From the NCBI RefSeq assembly GCF_030035675.1, contig NC_084480.1, forward strand, positions 287,146,394 through 287,210,393: a stretch of 64,000 nt of DNA, in the 5' to 3' direction. Below the pieces are notes generated by a model. It ran no database searches and was not told where the DNA came from. It saw nothing but the letters and a program-made list of their open reading frames with translations. Positions within the stretch are counted from its first letter, which is position 1, and each line of letters begins with the position of its first letter. This DNA comes from Rhineura floridana. Taxonomy: Eukaryota; Chordata; Lepidosauria; Squamata; Rhineuridae. Shown in pieces: positions 32,616-43,490 of this stretch. The translations under genes and the position numbers were made by a program.

Positions 32616-33605
32616 AATGCTGCTAATTTTTATAGCCATCCCAACAGAATGCATGGAAAATAACTGATGCCATGATCTGTGAGACAGTCAGTAAGATGCT
32701 CTGGCACAATGACAAGTGTGTGTGCATGCACCTGCGTGTGCATAAGCATAAACCAAAGTACTAGGCCGTTACATGTACTTGGATACAATGCCCCAATAAT
32801 GGCTGTACCTTCTTGCACTGCACATGCCACATCTTGGCCCTCTTTTGTACAAGCGATCCTTGAATGAAGATTCTCCTTGTCTCAATTATACGGATAGATT
32901 ACCATTGACTAATTATAGATATATAAGAATGGCTTACATAACTGACCAGGAAAGGCTGGCCCATAAATGCAAAAGAGGCAGCGACCCACCAAAGGCAGCC
33001 AGTCCCCCCACCTAGCAGCCCCCAGTCCTCCCCTTGAGCCCACTCTCCCTTTTCATTCCTCTCACATCAGAATCACTCTCTGCCGGTATTCCTGCTTGGA
33101 GTCTGCATTGCTGTGGCCTGGCCCCACTCCCAAAACTCTCCAGAAAGAGAAAGAGAAACACCCTTCTTTCCCCCAAGCAATTCACCGTAGAAAAGTAGCG
33201 TTCAGGCACTTCAAGGGCAGATGACTTTGCTCAGAATCTTAAGCCCTCTCATTCCCCCCACAACACCTCAAAATGGCCTCTAAACTATGTCAGCTCTACA
33301 GCTGGCATAGTTAATTCCCTCCCATTGGCTGCAGCTTCTTGAATCAGAAAGCTCCCCGCCCTTCCCCGCCTGGGTCTAGTGAGCCAGCAGTGCTTTGGAT
33401 GTGGCAGCTGCTACAACATGAAATCTCACTACTACTGCCACTGCTCTGCTTTACTCAGGGGGGTTAGTGAAAAAGTAATCCATGTAAGTGACTGTGCACA
33501 TGCACCTATGTAGCACGGATAGGACAAAAATATGGAGAACCTAGATAGTGCTTCACATGTTTAAGTGAGAAAATGAGCTGTAGCTGGACCCACAGTGACC
33601 TTTCT
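32616..33605. other. RGS22 3' flank or 3' UTR, unassigned
   Basis: This lies immediately downstream (minus sense) of the last RGS22 exon. No AATAAA is seen close to the stop codon. The nearest minus-strand copy (plus 'tttatt' near 32336) lies within the hAT element, 1.27 kb away. The 3' UTR end cannot be placed. Confidence 0.35.
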
Positions 33606-33743
33606 CTAGCCACAGAGCTTGATGAAAAGCTGACCTGTATAAGCCGATGATGCTATTGATTTTTTATCTAAGTCCTCTTGAATCTTTAGGAGAACTCTTT
33701 CCTGCTGGAGAGCTTCTAGGTACTTTGAGTAAGTCCAGGAAAG
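33606..33743 (-). CDS. RGS22: RGS22 last (or penultimate) exon
   Basis: Acceptor aaatgtccctggcag. It encodes LSWTYSKYLEALQQERVLLK, then IQEDLDKKS, matching human CYSKYIEALEQERILLKIQEELEKK. The frame runs on for 14 codons beyond the alignment to a TAG at 33606-33608. Human RGS22 has a longer Ser/Lys-rich tail, so either the lizard protein ends here with a short tail or a weak donor (ACAG|gtcagc, exon end 33635) leads to a further exon not identified downstream. The conserved part is likely a coiled coil. Confidence 0.88.
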   Translation of the reverse strand, partial: LSWTYSKYLEALQQERVLLKIQEDLDKKSIASSAYTGQLFIKLCG

Positions 33744-34169
33744 CTGCCAGGGACATTTAAAAATCAAAACAAACAAAGTTAACAGTGGGCAATGGTCCAT
33801 TTTAACAAAGGGAGGCCCTCCTTATACTGTAAAAATAATGTCAAGATTTTCACAAAGGAGCAGTTATCGGTGTGTTTTAAAAAATTAAGTTGTAAAAGAG
33901 ATTTCTAATAATATTATAGTGCTATTGACAAGAAGGACAACAAAAATCTCCCTTATTGCTCTCTAGTACCACCTGTAACCAGCAAGACACATCTTTGAGA
34001 GATGAATGGAGGAGGAATCTGCAGAACTCGGATTCAAAAGCAGACTTATCTGATTTGATCTGGGTGGATCATGAGCCAGATTGGATCATGAGTCCGCTTT
34101 AGAAAACCTAGTCCTGCAGATCTCTTCACGAGATACCTGAGGGCTGCAACTAAGGATGGGTGAATCTAT

Positions 34170-34870
34170 CAATTTTGGTTTCTCTCTGTTTCTCATTATT
34201 CCAGTCTTAATTGCCTGCATAAGTCTGGAGGAACAGAAAGGTTTTCAGCAGGTGTTTGAAACTTGAAACAGAAGGCACCTGCTTAATCTCTATTGGCAGA
34301 GCATTCCAGAGAACTGGGCTGATGATACTGAAGGATCAATTTCATGTTGATGTTAAATGAGCTTCGCCAACTCGGGGGACAATCAGAGCTGCTCCTATAG
34401 ATGATCTCAGTAATAGAGCTGGGAAATAAGGATTCAGACGGTCCCTAAGATACCCTGCACCTAAGTTGTTCAGGGCCTTGCAAATTAATACAAGGACCTT
34501 GACCCTGGCTTGGTAGTGGGTGGGCATCCAGTGCAGATGTTTTAAGAGTGCTGTCACATGTTGTTGGCCATGTGCTCCCATTAGTAGTCTGGCTGCCGCA
34601 TTTTGCACCAGCTGGAGCTTCCAAACCAGGGCCAAGGACAGCCTCACAGAGCGTATTGCAGTAATCCAACCTTGAGGTTACCAACGCATGGACTGCAGAA
34701 GTCAGGCTATTCCTGTACAGGAATGGCCATAGCCAATGAACCAGACAAAGCTTGTAAAAGGCACTCCTAGCCACAGAGGATACTTGGGCCTCTAGTGACA
34801 AAGATTAATCCAGGAGTACCCCTAGGCTATGGACCTGGTCCTTCAGAAGGAGCATGACCCCATCCTGAAC
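34170..34870 (-). mobile_element. L2-clade LINE fragment in an RGS22 intron
   Basis: The minus-strand translation gives LVTSRLDYCN, then, in another frame, KLQLVQNAAARLLMG and HLHWMPTHYQARVKVLVLIC. These are ORF2 C-terminal motifs. It is frameshifted, and the last ORF2 block is visible only as decayed text near 34260-34330. Confidence 0.85.
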
Positions 34871-35854
34871 AGGTAACTTATTAAAGGTACAATTCCACCA
34901 GGAAGTTCTCTTGAGCAATCCCCATCAAAATGAATTAAAATTAGACTCGTTTGTTTCAACAGGGCTTGCCTGGGAGACATTCTGAGAAACTTGTTCTCAG
35001 GGACATTTAATTTGACTCAGATCTAAGTCCCCTAAGTATTATTTATTCATTAAATTTGTATCCCGCCCAGAAGGAGTGAAAGTAGACACCTTCCTTCTGC
35101 AGCTACTGTGAATGTGACTTTGGAAGTAAACGTAAGGAATGGGTCTAGATTGGGATACTCAACTAAAAATGGATTGGAAGGTCAAATTCCCTAAATGGCA
35201 GTTACCCTGGGGCCATAATTTTCCATTAAAAGTTGTTAATTTGAATTTAACAGCAAACCATCAATTCTGCCTTAATTACATATAAATACTGGGAATATCA
35301 GAAGTCATTTCTACAACTCTGACAACTTCTCTGATTACTAACATTTCTAGCTTGAATATAACAGATATGATATAAATGCACATAATACCTTCCTACGGGA
35401 TGTAAATAGCTATCAGCAGATCAGCCTCTGACTATCAAGGGTGCAGCTTCCTTGCCCCCCCCTGAAGATATGGTTATGTGTGTGGCAAGTAGTAGGTCAC
35501 ATTTGGACTCCTTTACAGGTCTGAAAAGACACTCAAGGGCCTTAAATTTAACACTCCTAGTCTACAGACCCTGTGTCTGATCTCTTCTTTTCACAGGGCT
35601 GTTTGCTTCCCCCTCGCTAGGAAGCATAAAGGCCATGTGCAATAGGATGAGGTGTATATGTTTTGGCATTTCCATCATAGTACTTAACAGGTAACGTGTA
35701 CCCCTTTATCTTTAGTTTTGTCTGGAGAAGTTCTGGAACTTTTGTGTTTGTGTGGGTTTTTAATTAAGTAGGTGAAAAAACTGGGGCACATGTACCCCTT
35801 AAAAAAAGAGTAAAATGTCCCTGCAATGCCCACCATTTAAGAACGTTAAGGGTA
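34871..35854. other. RGS22 intron, mostly unassigned
   Basis: A short reverse-orientation LINE terminus (ttattcattaaatttgtatc, ccgcccag) lies at about 35038-35075. The rest is plain intronic sequence. Confidence 0.4.
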
Positions 35855-36010
35855 TTATCATTATTATTTGTATAGTGCCAACAGTGTAAACAAAACATGA
35901 CTGAGAGAGAACTAAAAAGAGAGGCCCTTGCCCAAAGAGCTTACAATGCGTATTTTGACAGAAGGGAAGAGAAAGGTAGAGGAAGCCAAGGATGGAAACA
36001 ACCAGGTAAC
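35855..36010. repeat. Dispersed repeat of unknown class
   Basis: 'tatttgtatagtgccaacag' through 'cccttgcccaaagagcttac' and 'aggtaacaagagacaaatg' has the look of a repeat seen widely in amniotes. I cannot name the family. Confidence 0.35.
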
Positions 36011-36314
36011 AAGAGACAAATGAACATAAGCAAGTGAAGTTACACATGGTTGGGCTTCATTTCAATTTTGTGTACCGTAGGAATGAAATTGATAATCAGA
36101 AACTGCTTGAAATCAGATTTAGACAATTTCAGTACTTCATGAATTTATAGTAGACTAGAGGAAATTAGTTGAAGAATTAACTGGCACATCCACCCCTATT
36201 GTCTTTGTACAGATACTAAGCTACCAATTTTGATTCAAGGCTAGGAACAGCAGCAGCATCAACCTCTCATTGATACAGAATGGACCAACTGTACATATTT
36301 GATAATTCAATCAC

Positions 36315-36425
36315 CTGTCGTCCATATCCAGAAAAGCTTGGCGTAGATGAAAGTTCACTTTTACTCATTTTACCCTCAAGAACTGAACCCATCTTAACAG
36401 ACATGGGGGATTTCTTCCACTGGGT
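36315..36425 (-). CDS. RGS22: RGS22 exon, variable linker
   Basis: 37 codons between acceptor (t-rich tract, aattattag) and donor CGACAG|gtgatt. It encodes TQWKKSPMSVKMGSVL, then a Ser-rich stretch, and ends SFSGYGRQ. Human RGS22 has SFLGLQPYGRQ just before the next exon. The sequence is poorly conserved and starts without a Met, so it is invisible to start-codon gene finders. Phase 0 at both ends and correct position between flanking exons support it. Confidence 0.82.
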
Positions 36426-37645
36426 CTAATAATTAAAAAAAACACTTTTGATTAATCTCTGTTTAAAGCAAATTAAAGCACTGGGCTGTCAATACTTCAG
36501 GGGATGTTTACAGCTCCACTTTTCATTTTTTTCTAATCAGAATCACTAAGATCAATTAGTGCAATCTCTCAATTATACTGTCTCTTTGGATAACTGGAGA
36601 GGCTGCTGCCCTTCAGCTACAGAACTCCCTCTCTTTAGAACTAAGACTGGGTTTCTGAAATTCAAACAATAGAGGAATCAAGAACTTGGCAAGGAACTCA
36701 GTAAGTATTTACAAGATATGAACACAAATTAAAAACAGGATATAGGCAAGTGTTCATTAATTTATATTTTGGATGAGGCTTTTGTCCTTTCTCCTCCTCA
36801 GCTAGAGACACTCAGCCTTCACCTTCAGGTTGACCACTGGGGTGACAGACTGAGCTCAGAGATGGCGAACTGCCTCTCTCTGAATCCATTCCCCATCTTT
36901 TCTGCAATCATTTTGGCAGAAGAGAGTGTCCAGGGTCCCTTTCCCACCCACCCCAAAGCAACCTTTGGGGCACAGGAAAGGATTTGCTGGTCTTTGTGTT
37001 GGCTGAAGGAAGTGACCACAGTTAACCCCCCATCTTCATCCCAGTTCCAGGCCAGGGCTAGCATCTGCATAACCCCCTACCTCCTGCTGCCAAGGATATT
37101 CCGGGAAGTGTGCATCCAATATCCATTGTTGGAGCCTGTTTTGGGATGGCAGAGTATCATTTCAACTCCCCGCCCCAACATCCTCCAGCAAGGCTAGGAG
37201 GTCTCTACTATTGGTAGAAATCATATTCTACCATGTCTCCCCAACGGTAGGTAGTTTCTCTACTATTGCTAGAGACCCTATCCGGATTTCTACCCTACCT
37301 TCTCTTCCACAGTGCTCCTAGCACTCCACACATGATAGACCCACTTTGCATATAGCTAGCTAACTAGCTAGATCGTGTACATATGGAAGCAACTCTCTGC
37401 AATAATGGAACACCTTTTCTCTGGAGAAGCATGAAAGCCTAAGATTTTCTGGCATCACTAGAAGCTGTTTGCATTTAGACTAAGAAAACTCTAGCTTGCA
37501 ATGATACATTTTAGCAACATTTCAATTAGTGTTTTATATTACAATATTGTACTTACTTGAAGGCTGAAAAGGAATGTAGTAAATAATTAGATTAATATTT
37601 AAAGAGAGAAAAAAGAGAAAAGCTATTTGTAATGAAGACATGGGG
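36426..37645. other. RGS22 intron, unassigned
   Basis: Contains a 142-codon plus-strand frame (36769-37197) that lacks recognised domains. No supported feature. Confidence 0.35.
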
Positions 37646-38150
37646 TGGTATTCAATGCAAGTCCTACTCAGGACAGACAAAAAAAATACTTCAGTGCATA
37701 GTTAAGCTACAGAATTTGCTCCCAGAGGCAGCAGTGATGGCCACCAACTTGGATTTAAAAGAGGATTAGACAAATTCATGGAGGATAAGGCTGTCAACAG
37801 CTACTAGCCATGATGGCTATGCGCTGCCTCCATAGTTGGAAGTGGTATGTTTCCGAATACTAATTGCTGAAAACCATAGGAGGGGAGAGTGCTCTTGCAC
37901 ACAGGTCCTGCTTGTGGGCTCCCCATGGGCAACTGGTTGACCACTGTGACAGTGGGATGCTGGACTAGATGAGCCATTGGCCTGGTCTGACAGGCTCTTC
38001 GTATGTTCTCACCACCCTAGTCATGTCCAGGTTAGCAGAAGTGACACTCAGAATAGATCCACTGTAGTGAAAAGACGTGACTAATTAAGGTTCATTAATT
38101 TCAATGGGTCTACTCTGATTAGGACTTAGTTGAATGCAACCCAACAAAGT
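37646..38150. mobile_element. 'GAGTAG' palindromic MITE split by a CR1 3' end
   Basis: Left arm 'ggtattcaatgcaagtccta' (37650 onward). Right arm 'gggtctactctgattaggac' and 'ttagttgaatgcaaccc' near 38110-38145. Between them at about 37690-38010 is the CR1 terminus: codons for LDLKEDDKFMEDKAVN-like sequence, then 'ccatgatggctatg' and 'ctggactagatgagccattg'. The order shows the MITE is older than the CR1 copy. Confidence 0.7.
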
Positions 38151-38246
38151 CATTCCATTGACTTCTGCAGAATTTCAATCAGATCCGTATCAGGATTGTT
38201 TCTACTGTCTAAGTTGGTCACACTGTTGTTATCTAGCTTTTGTCAC

Positions 38247-38393
38247 CTCTTCTCGTTCTTTTGATTTTTTCAGCTTCATATGCTTCTTTTCTCTTCGCTT
38301 CTCCAGAACAGGCAAAATCTTTTCATCAGCCAAATTACTTCGGAACTCACAAAACTTTGGCCAAAATTTAAACAGAAGAGCAAAAATAGTCAT
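38247..38393 (-). CDS. RGS22: RGS22 exon, end of C-terminal RGS domain
   Basis: 49 codons starting MTIFALLFKFWPKFCEFRSN after the acceptor tttcctgctccag. The donor is GAG|gtgaca. The second half is a highly charged Lys/Glu helix (EKRREKKHMKLKKSKEREE), where human has ERRQEYNKQKKKL. The donor was chosen because it keeps phase 0 and aligns with the human exon; an alternative stop-terminated read-through ends ten bases later (TAG). Confidence 0.92.
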
Positions 38394-38595
38394 CTGGAGC
38401 AGGAAAAAGAAGAGAGAGGTCTTACATTTCAACAGCATACAGCAGAGTTAGGCAGAAGGTATATCAGGATTTACTGGAAGATCTCTGGAAGATCTGAAGC
38501 AGATTGACAAGGGTTTCTGACTCCTAGTTACACAAGAGCAACAATAAAATACCTTTCCTCACCTGCTGCTGAAATGAAAAAAGCTACATAGAGTA

Positions 38596-38831
38596 GCTTC
38601 CAGACAATGTTTATTGAATATTCATCCTGATTGTTTGTAGAGGAGGTTAAAGCCAGTGTTATCCCACACTTTCCAGTGCATTTTCCCATCACTTTCCTTA
38701 CTGCAAAAAGTCTGGTCTTTTGAGGAAGTGTGTTTGCTATTCAACAGGTCCAAATCAGCTTCAATTGCACAACCTGAATTTGCTGGTATCTGAATGAATC
38801 CCACCCCAAACAGTGACAGTCTGGAAGTGCT
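38596..38831. mobile_element. 'CTTCCAGAC' TIR element
   Basis: About 236 bp with ends gcttccagac and gtctggaagtgc, inverted copies. The interior is non-coding. Decayed relatives lie near 4315-4680 and 5400-5650. Confidence 0.55.
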
Positions 38832-39971
38832 TTAGGAGCAATCTTTTAAGAGAAAGGACTGGAAACTCAGTTCAGTTCAAACTGCTAGCCTGAGAATGTG
38901 GTTACTGGCAATCCTGTTCTTTAATTCTAGTTGTATCTCTTTTGCACCTGGTTCTGGTTGGTAGATCTTGGGTTCTAGTAAAAAACAAAGTAGGTCCAAC
39001 AAAGCTGCCCATCCCTAGAGAAACTGATGCTGTTGCAGGCAGGGTATTTTGCCATCATAATTAAGCACATCTTTTTTTCTAATGCCCAGCACAACCCCCC
39101 TTTCCAAATTGTTTCCCAATATTTTACTTCAGACTTGCACATGGTTCTCATCAGTATGTGTCTGCTGCTACCAGAAAAATCCCTATAATCACAGTAAAAA
39201 TGTTGTCCTAAATAATTGCTTGCATTAATAAAAACATAGAATGGTGTTGTATTTTTAAAATATTTTTAATTAAATATGAATCAGAATGGTTGCTTTTAAC
39301 CCAACTATTGCCAAATTGTTCCACTTTAAAGGGGGCTTTAAAAAGTTTTACTTTAAGAGAAAGGGATTTTACCTCTGGAGAAGTTCTAGAATAACACTGC
39401 AGAGCTATGAGGAAATGTTTTATGTGATATAATCTTTTTGCAAAGTCTGTTTTAAACTAAGAAAGAAAAACAATTTTGAATGCAAAGACCTAGATTCAAA
39501 GGATGGCCTCAAATAGAGGATTAAAACTGTGAACCTATGTTGTGTGGATAGTGCCATTATATAATTTAGTCATTAGGTGGTATTGGTCTTAGTCATACCC
39601 AGTTGAGTGTTTCCTGTTGCTGACCTGTTCTTGTTTGAGAGAGGCAATGAAGGTCTCATCTAACTTCTTGACTGGTGTGTCCTGTAAGCCTTCCCTGACA
39701 AATTTGATGCATACTTTGAAAGGAGCTTTTAGAGCTCAATTTCATCCTCCAATTCTGGAAATTATCATAAGGAAAATATAACAGATTCAATGGAAGCTTC
39801 TCTCCCATGCCAAACAGCAGTTTGAGCAAAGATTTTCATTGGGAACATGGAATGGAGAAGAATTTAAACAGTTTAAAGTTTAAAATAACAAGCATAAATA
39901 ACTGTACAACATATTTGATATTAACCTTGAATTCAGCCCTCAATCTTATCTGTATCTGTAAGATTGGGCCT
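38832..39971. other. RGS22 intron, unassigned
   Basis: No recognised gene or repeat. Confidence 0.35.
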
Positions 39972-40105
39972 AGATAAGTATGGGGAACCTTTGGCCCTCA
40001 AGATGTTGTTGAGCTACAACTCCCATAATCCCTGGCCATCATCATGCTTGCTGGGACTGATGGGAGTTGTAATTCAGCAACATTTGGAGGGTGAAAGTCT
40101 AGATG
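39972..40105. mobile_element. Palindromic MITE, 'GGATGGGAAA' family
   Basis: 'agtatggggaacctttggcc', 'gttgttgagctacaactccc', 'gatgggagttgtaattcagc' and 'aacatttggagggtgaaag'. Good inverted arms. Confidence 0.75.
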
Positions 40106-40920
40106 CTGGGGCACCATACCTTAGTTCCTCTCTCTTCATTGAGTGCTTGTCTTCTCTCTGTGCCTGGCTCCTTCTCATATCTCAGCACCCCTCCTCTTTC
40201 CCTCAGATGACAATCATGCCAGTAACAGACTACATGAATTATGGCTTGCCTGAGTTCTGTACTGAGTCAGCTGGAAGTCTCTCAAATTGCAGAGTCAATT
40301 CATATCAGCTATAGGGCATGAAATCGTGTTATTTTGCATGCTGGGAGAGTATTGTGTTCCTTGAACCTCAACAGTTGTCAGAGTGTAATTTAGATTTCCA
40401 CAGTGCTGTTCTTTTTTTTGTAAAATATGAGGGGCTGGTACTCATATCTTGATAAAGGTGCCATCATATAATGGCTGCCATGGGCAGTAAAAAAAAAAAG
40501 GTGCCAGTACTCTGTACCAGTGAGTATTGTCACTAACAAAGCCCTTGGTTTCCATTATCTTATCATTATATATCCTGTCCATGGTACTTTTTGAGTACTG
40601 CATATTGTTATTGTGATCATCATTGATATTATGTAGCTCTGCAGCCTACTCCAGCAGCACAGCCAGGCAGATTATTCTTCAGAGATGTTAGTGACCTAGC
40701 TTGAGAACAAAGTTTTACGGTTCAACCTGGGATGCAAAGACAATCGGGCCTCTCTCTGTAACTTTTATTACAGGCCTGGCCTTCTGAATAACTCCTCCCC
40801 ACCACCACCACAGGCCCTCAGTCTTCCAGAACTCAGGAAAAGCCTCTTTACAGGCCATACTCCAACTAGCCATTGCCTCTAATGATGCATATGACGTAAA
40901 TTCCAACATTGTGTTATAAT
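40106..40920. other. RGS22 intron, unassigned
   Basis: Includes an A10 tract near 40488. Nothing else recognised. Confidence 0.35.
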
Positions 40921-41020
40921 TAGGGATGGGGGAGAAATTCGATTCCATTCACGTTTGAGGGTAAATCTATCTAATTTGCACTCTGAGATCTGAGACAAAG
41001 CACTAGTGAACTCAATTTGC
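40921..41020. mobile_element. 'TAGGGATGGG' MITE, left end
   Basis: TAGGGATGGGGGAGAAATTC matches the start of the copy at 61973. The palindromic hAT MITE at 41029 follows directly and may have inserted into it, as similar text ('tgaattcatgg') resumes after 41372. Confidence 0.6.
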
Positions 41021-41028
41021 CTAACGCT

Positions 41029-41364
41029 CAGGGTTGCCAGGTTCATGGCCTGAGACTGATCCTGTATCTTTAGGAGAAGAGAAAGTCAGCTGTGCAGGTG
41101 TTCTTGCAACACTATAATGAGAAAAACCACAAGGTGGAATTCTCCCTTCCCCCTGCACACCTTTTAAAGATACAGAAGACCTCTTGGAGGCCGGGCCTGG
41201 CAACCAAGAGGTCTTCTGTATCTTTAAAAGGTGTGCAGGGGGAAGGGAGAATTCCACCTTGTGGTTTTTCTCATTACAGTGTTGCAAGAACACCTGCACT
41301 TGGCTGACTTTCTCTTCTCCTAAAGATAAAGGATCAGTCTCAGGCCATGAACCTGGCAACCCTA
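41029..41364. mobile_element. 336-bp near-perfect palindromic hAT MITE
   Basis: Arms of about 150 bp are mirror images: CAGGGTTGCCAGGTTCATGG at the left, and the reverse complement at the right, with only a few mismatches. The centre is 'ggccgggcctggcaacc'. A perfect 8-bp duplication ctaacgct lies at 41021-41028 and 41365-41372, diagnostic of hAT transposition. The RNA would fold into one long hairpin. Parallel open frames in both strands here are artefacts of the palindrome. Confidence 0.95.
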
Positions 41365-41372
41365 CTAACGCT

Positions 41373-42172
41373 GTATGTGAATTCATGGCTGAGGACTCAA
41401 GGGTGTCCACTATCTATATAAGCCCTATCAAAGTATCCTTTTTTATGTGGATAAAGCTCTCAGTTCCAACCTGAATCATGGAGATTTGCTGTATTTTCCA
41501 TTCATGCATTGGGACCCCTTATCTATCTGACAATCTGCCAGGATTCTGTTGTCTTTCGGGCTGGTCAGTTTCTTATGATCAAAGATGTTTTATGGATGCA
41601 CATTAACAAATATTTAAAAGGTGAGGGATGGTAGTAGTGAACAACTGTTGGTGGTATTTTGCAGAGGGAAGGGAAGGAATTAGCTAAATGGCCTTTCAAA
41701 ATAGAAGCATAAAAGGTAGTAATTGTTGGTGGCCAACAGTATTAATTTTAATTTTTACCAATCACCCTATTTGGTCAGTGCAGCAGAAGAAGCATACTTT
41801 TTTAAAAGGGGGGGGGGGTAAGGGGAAAGAGTCTACAACCAGATCTAATAACATCACTCATCTAAAGAAACAGAGCAATGCATCTGATAAAGTTAAGCTG
41901 CCCTTGTGCACAGCTGACATTTGCAAAATCTCTAACTCAGATCCAAACATTCCCGTGCTTCCACACCCACAGTGAGCTGGAATTTTCCACACTGGGTTGA
42001 TTTTTCATACTGACAGGAACTGTTTTGTGCTTCATTGGAGACATCTCTGGAGAGTTCCCTGACCATTTGAAGTAGCTTTTCAGAGGTCCTAAGCGACTGC
42101 AATGGGAAGAAGACTTCAGAGGTGCTAGAGCATGGACAGGATTTTCTGTGCATAGATAGGTTTACCTATGTC
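41373..42172. other. RGS22 intron, unassigned
   Basis: G-run 'aagggggggggggtaaggggaa' at about 41806-41826. No supported gene. Confidence 0.35.
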
Positions 42173-42616
42173 TAGGAATGTGTGAATCTGTCCATTTCTG
42201 TTTCTCTCAACTTTTCATTTTTCCAATTTGAAGTTCAGTTCTCCATATTTCCACATCAGTTTGTGATTTATTTTTTTTAACTCTCATGAAAATTTATCAG
42301 CATTTTACTGAGAGAAACTCACAGAGAGAATGTACACATTTCTGTATGCATATACACATTTTTGCAAAGCAATTTCCTCTAATATAATGTATTTTTGTAT
42401 GTTATTTTCACTAATAATATACACATTTTATGCACAGTTTATCCTAATATATGCATTTTTGTAGAGTTCACTTGGCTGGAGAACTTCATTGCAAAATCCA
42501 GAAAAGTGTGAATTTCAAAGGATGGTTGTTTTTGGTTCTCATATTGTTTCAGAAAGTACGAATTAGGGAGATTCATCTTTAAAAGCTAACTGAATCAAAT
42601 TTCTCACCCATCCCTA
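42173..42616. mobile_element. 'TAGGGATGGG' MITE, full copy
   Basis: About 444 bp from TAGGAATGTG to the terminal 'cacccatcccta'. Flanks cctatgtc (42165-42172) and cctatgac (42617-42624) are an 8-bp duplication with one mismatch, so hAT-like. The interior is AT-rich with short repeated words ('atacacattttt', 'cctctaatat'). Confidence 0.75.
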
Positions 42617-42822
42617 CCTATGACTCCCTTCGGTCCTACTCTTTCATGTTTATTTCATACACTAAAATCTGGTCCTGCCCGATCCAAGACCTGTGTTTAT
42701 GGAAACATCTTTGCATCCACAAGTTATTCACAGGCACAAATTTCATTCCAGAAAACCAGAGGCTTCTTCTAAGACTCAGTTCCAATAGCCTCCAACCAAA
42801 CCCAGGGTGTCCGTTCTTATAC
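42617..42822. other. RGS22 intron, just downstream of an exon
   Basis: Plain intronic sequence. The donor of the preceding exon is at 42821-42822 (minus strand). Confidence 0.4.
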
Positions 42823-43002
42823 CTGTGCCTCTCTAAACACGTAAGGGCCTAGTTCTCTCCTGTGCTCAATAATCTTCTGGGCCTGTTCTTCAGGTATATC
42901 AATCTGAAGAGTTGGTGGAATGGCAGAATTTATGAAGCAGTTGATGATAGTTGTGATCTTATTCTGGATAATGGCATCATCACAATGGGAATGGCACATG
43001 TC
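42823..43002 (-). CDS. RGS22: RGS22 exon, middle of C-terminal RGS domain
   Basis: 60 codons, phase 0 to 0. Acceptor cccttttcag, donor CAG|gtataag. It encodes CHSHCDDAIIQNKITTIINC, then FINSAIPPTLQIDIP and AQKIIEHRRELGPYVFREAQ. This is close to residue-for-residue with human (CHSHCDE..IQ.KITTIINCFINS, HRKELGPYVFREAQ). It is the best-conserved exon in the window. Confidence 0.96.
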
Positions 43003-43049
43003 CTGAAAAGGGAAAAGTACAAAAAGCAGGGAATGTGTGCAAAGCCACA

Positions 43050-43490
43050 GTCACTAGGTAAATGCTCTTATTTTTTTATTTCAAATAAAGACTCTCAGAG
43101 CAATAAACAAAAATAAAAAATAACACAATACAATAAATATATTAACACAATGTAAAACTGCAAAAAAAAGTAGTAGCAGATTAAACAAACAAGCAAACAA
43201 ACAAAACGATGGAAAGTCAGAAACAATATGGAGCTCAATTTCTTAAAAATCTTGAGCAAATAAGGTGGCTTTATCTGGTGTCAAAAAGACATCAGGCTCA
43301 GTGCCAGGTAACCTGCAACCTGCCCTGGGGAGAATATTCTAGCATTGGGGCACCATAACTGGAAAGGCTCTCTTCTCACTGTTCACTACCACCTCATTTC
43401 AGCAGGCAGAGAGACCTAAAGGGTCCAAAGAAATATTTCAATAACTGGGCAGGTTTGTGTGGGTGTGGGACGGTGCTCCTTAAAGTAATC
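43050..43490 (-). mobile_element. LINE 3' region, decayed
   Basis: A/T-rich tail, then 'aaggtggctttatctggtgt', 'accataactggaaaggctct' and 'tcttctcac', the reverse complement of the C-terminal RT block and UTR style of L2 copies. Low similarity, frame not recoverable by eye. Confidence 0.4.

Noticed and set aside
1-33600. Search for exons of neighbouring genes (COX6C, VPS13B)
   Set aside because: No stretch resembled these proteins in the frames I could read; the flank appears gene-free.
41021-41410. Similar open frames on both strands
   Set aside because: They mirror each other because the DNA is a palindromic MITE; no coding role is supported.
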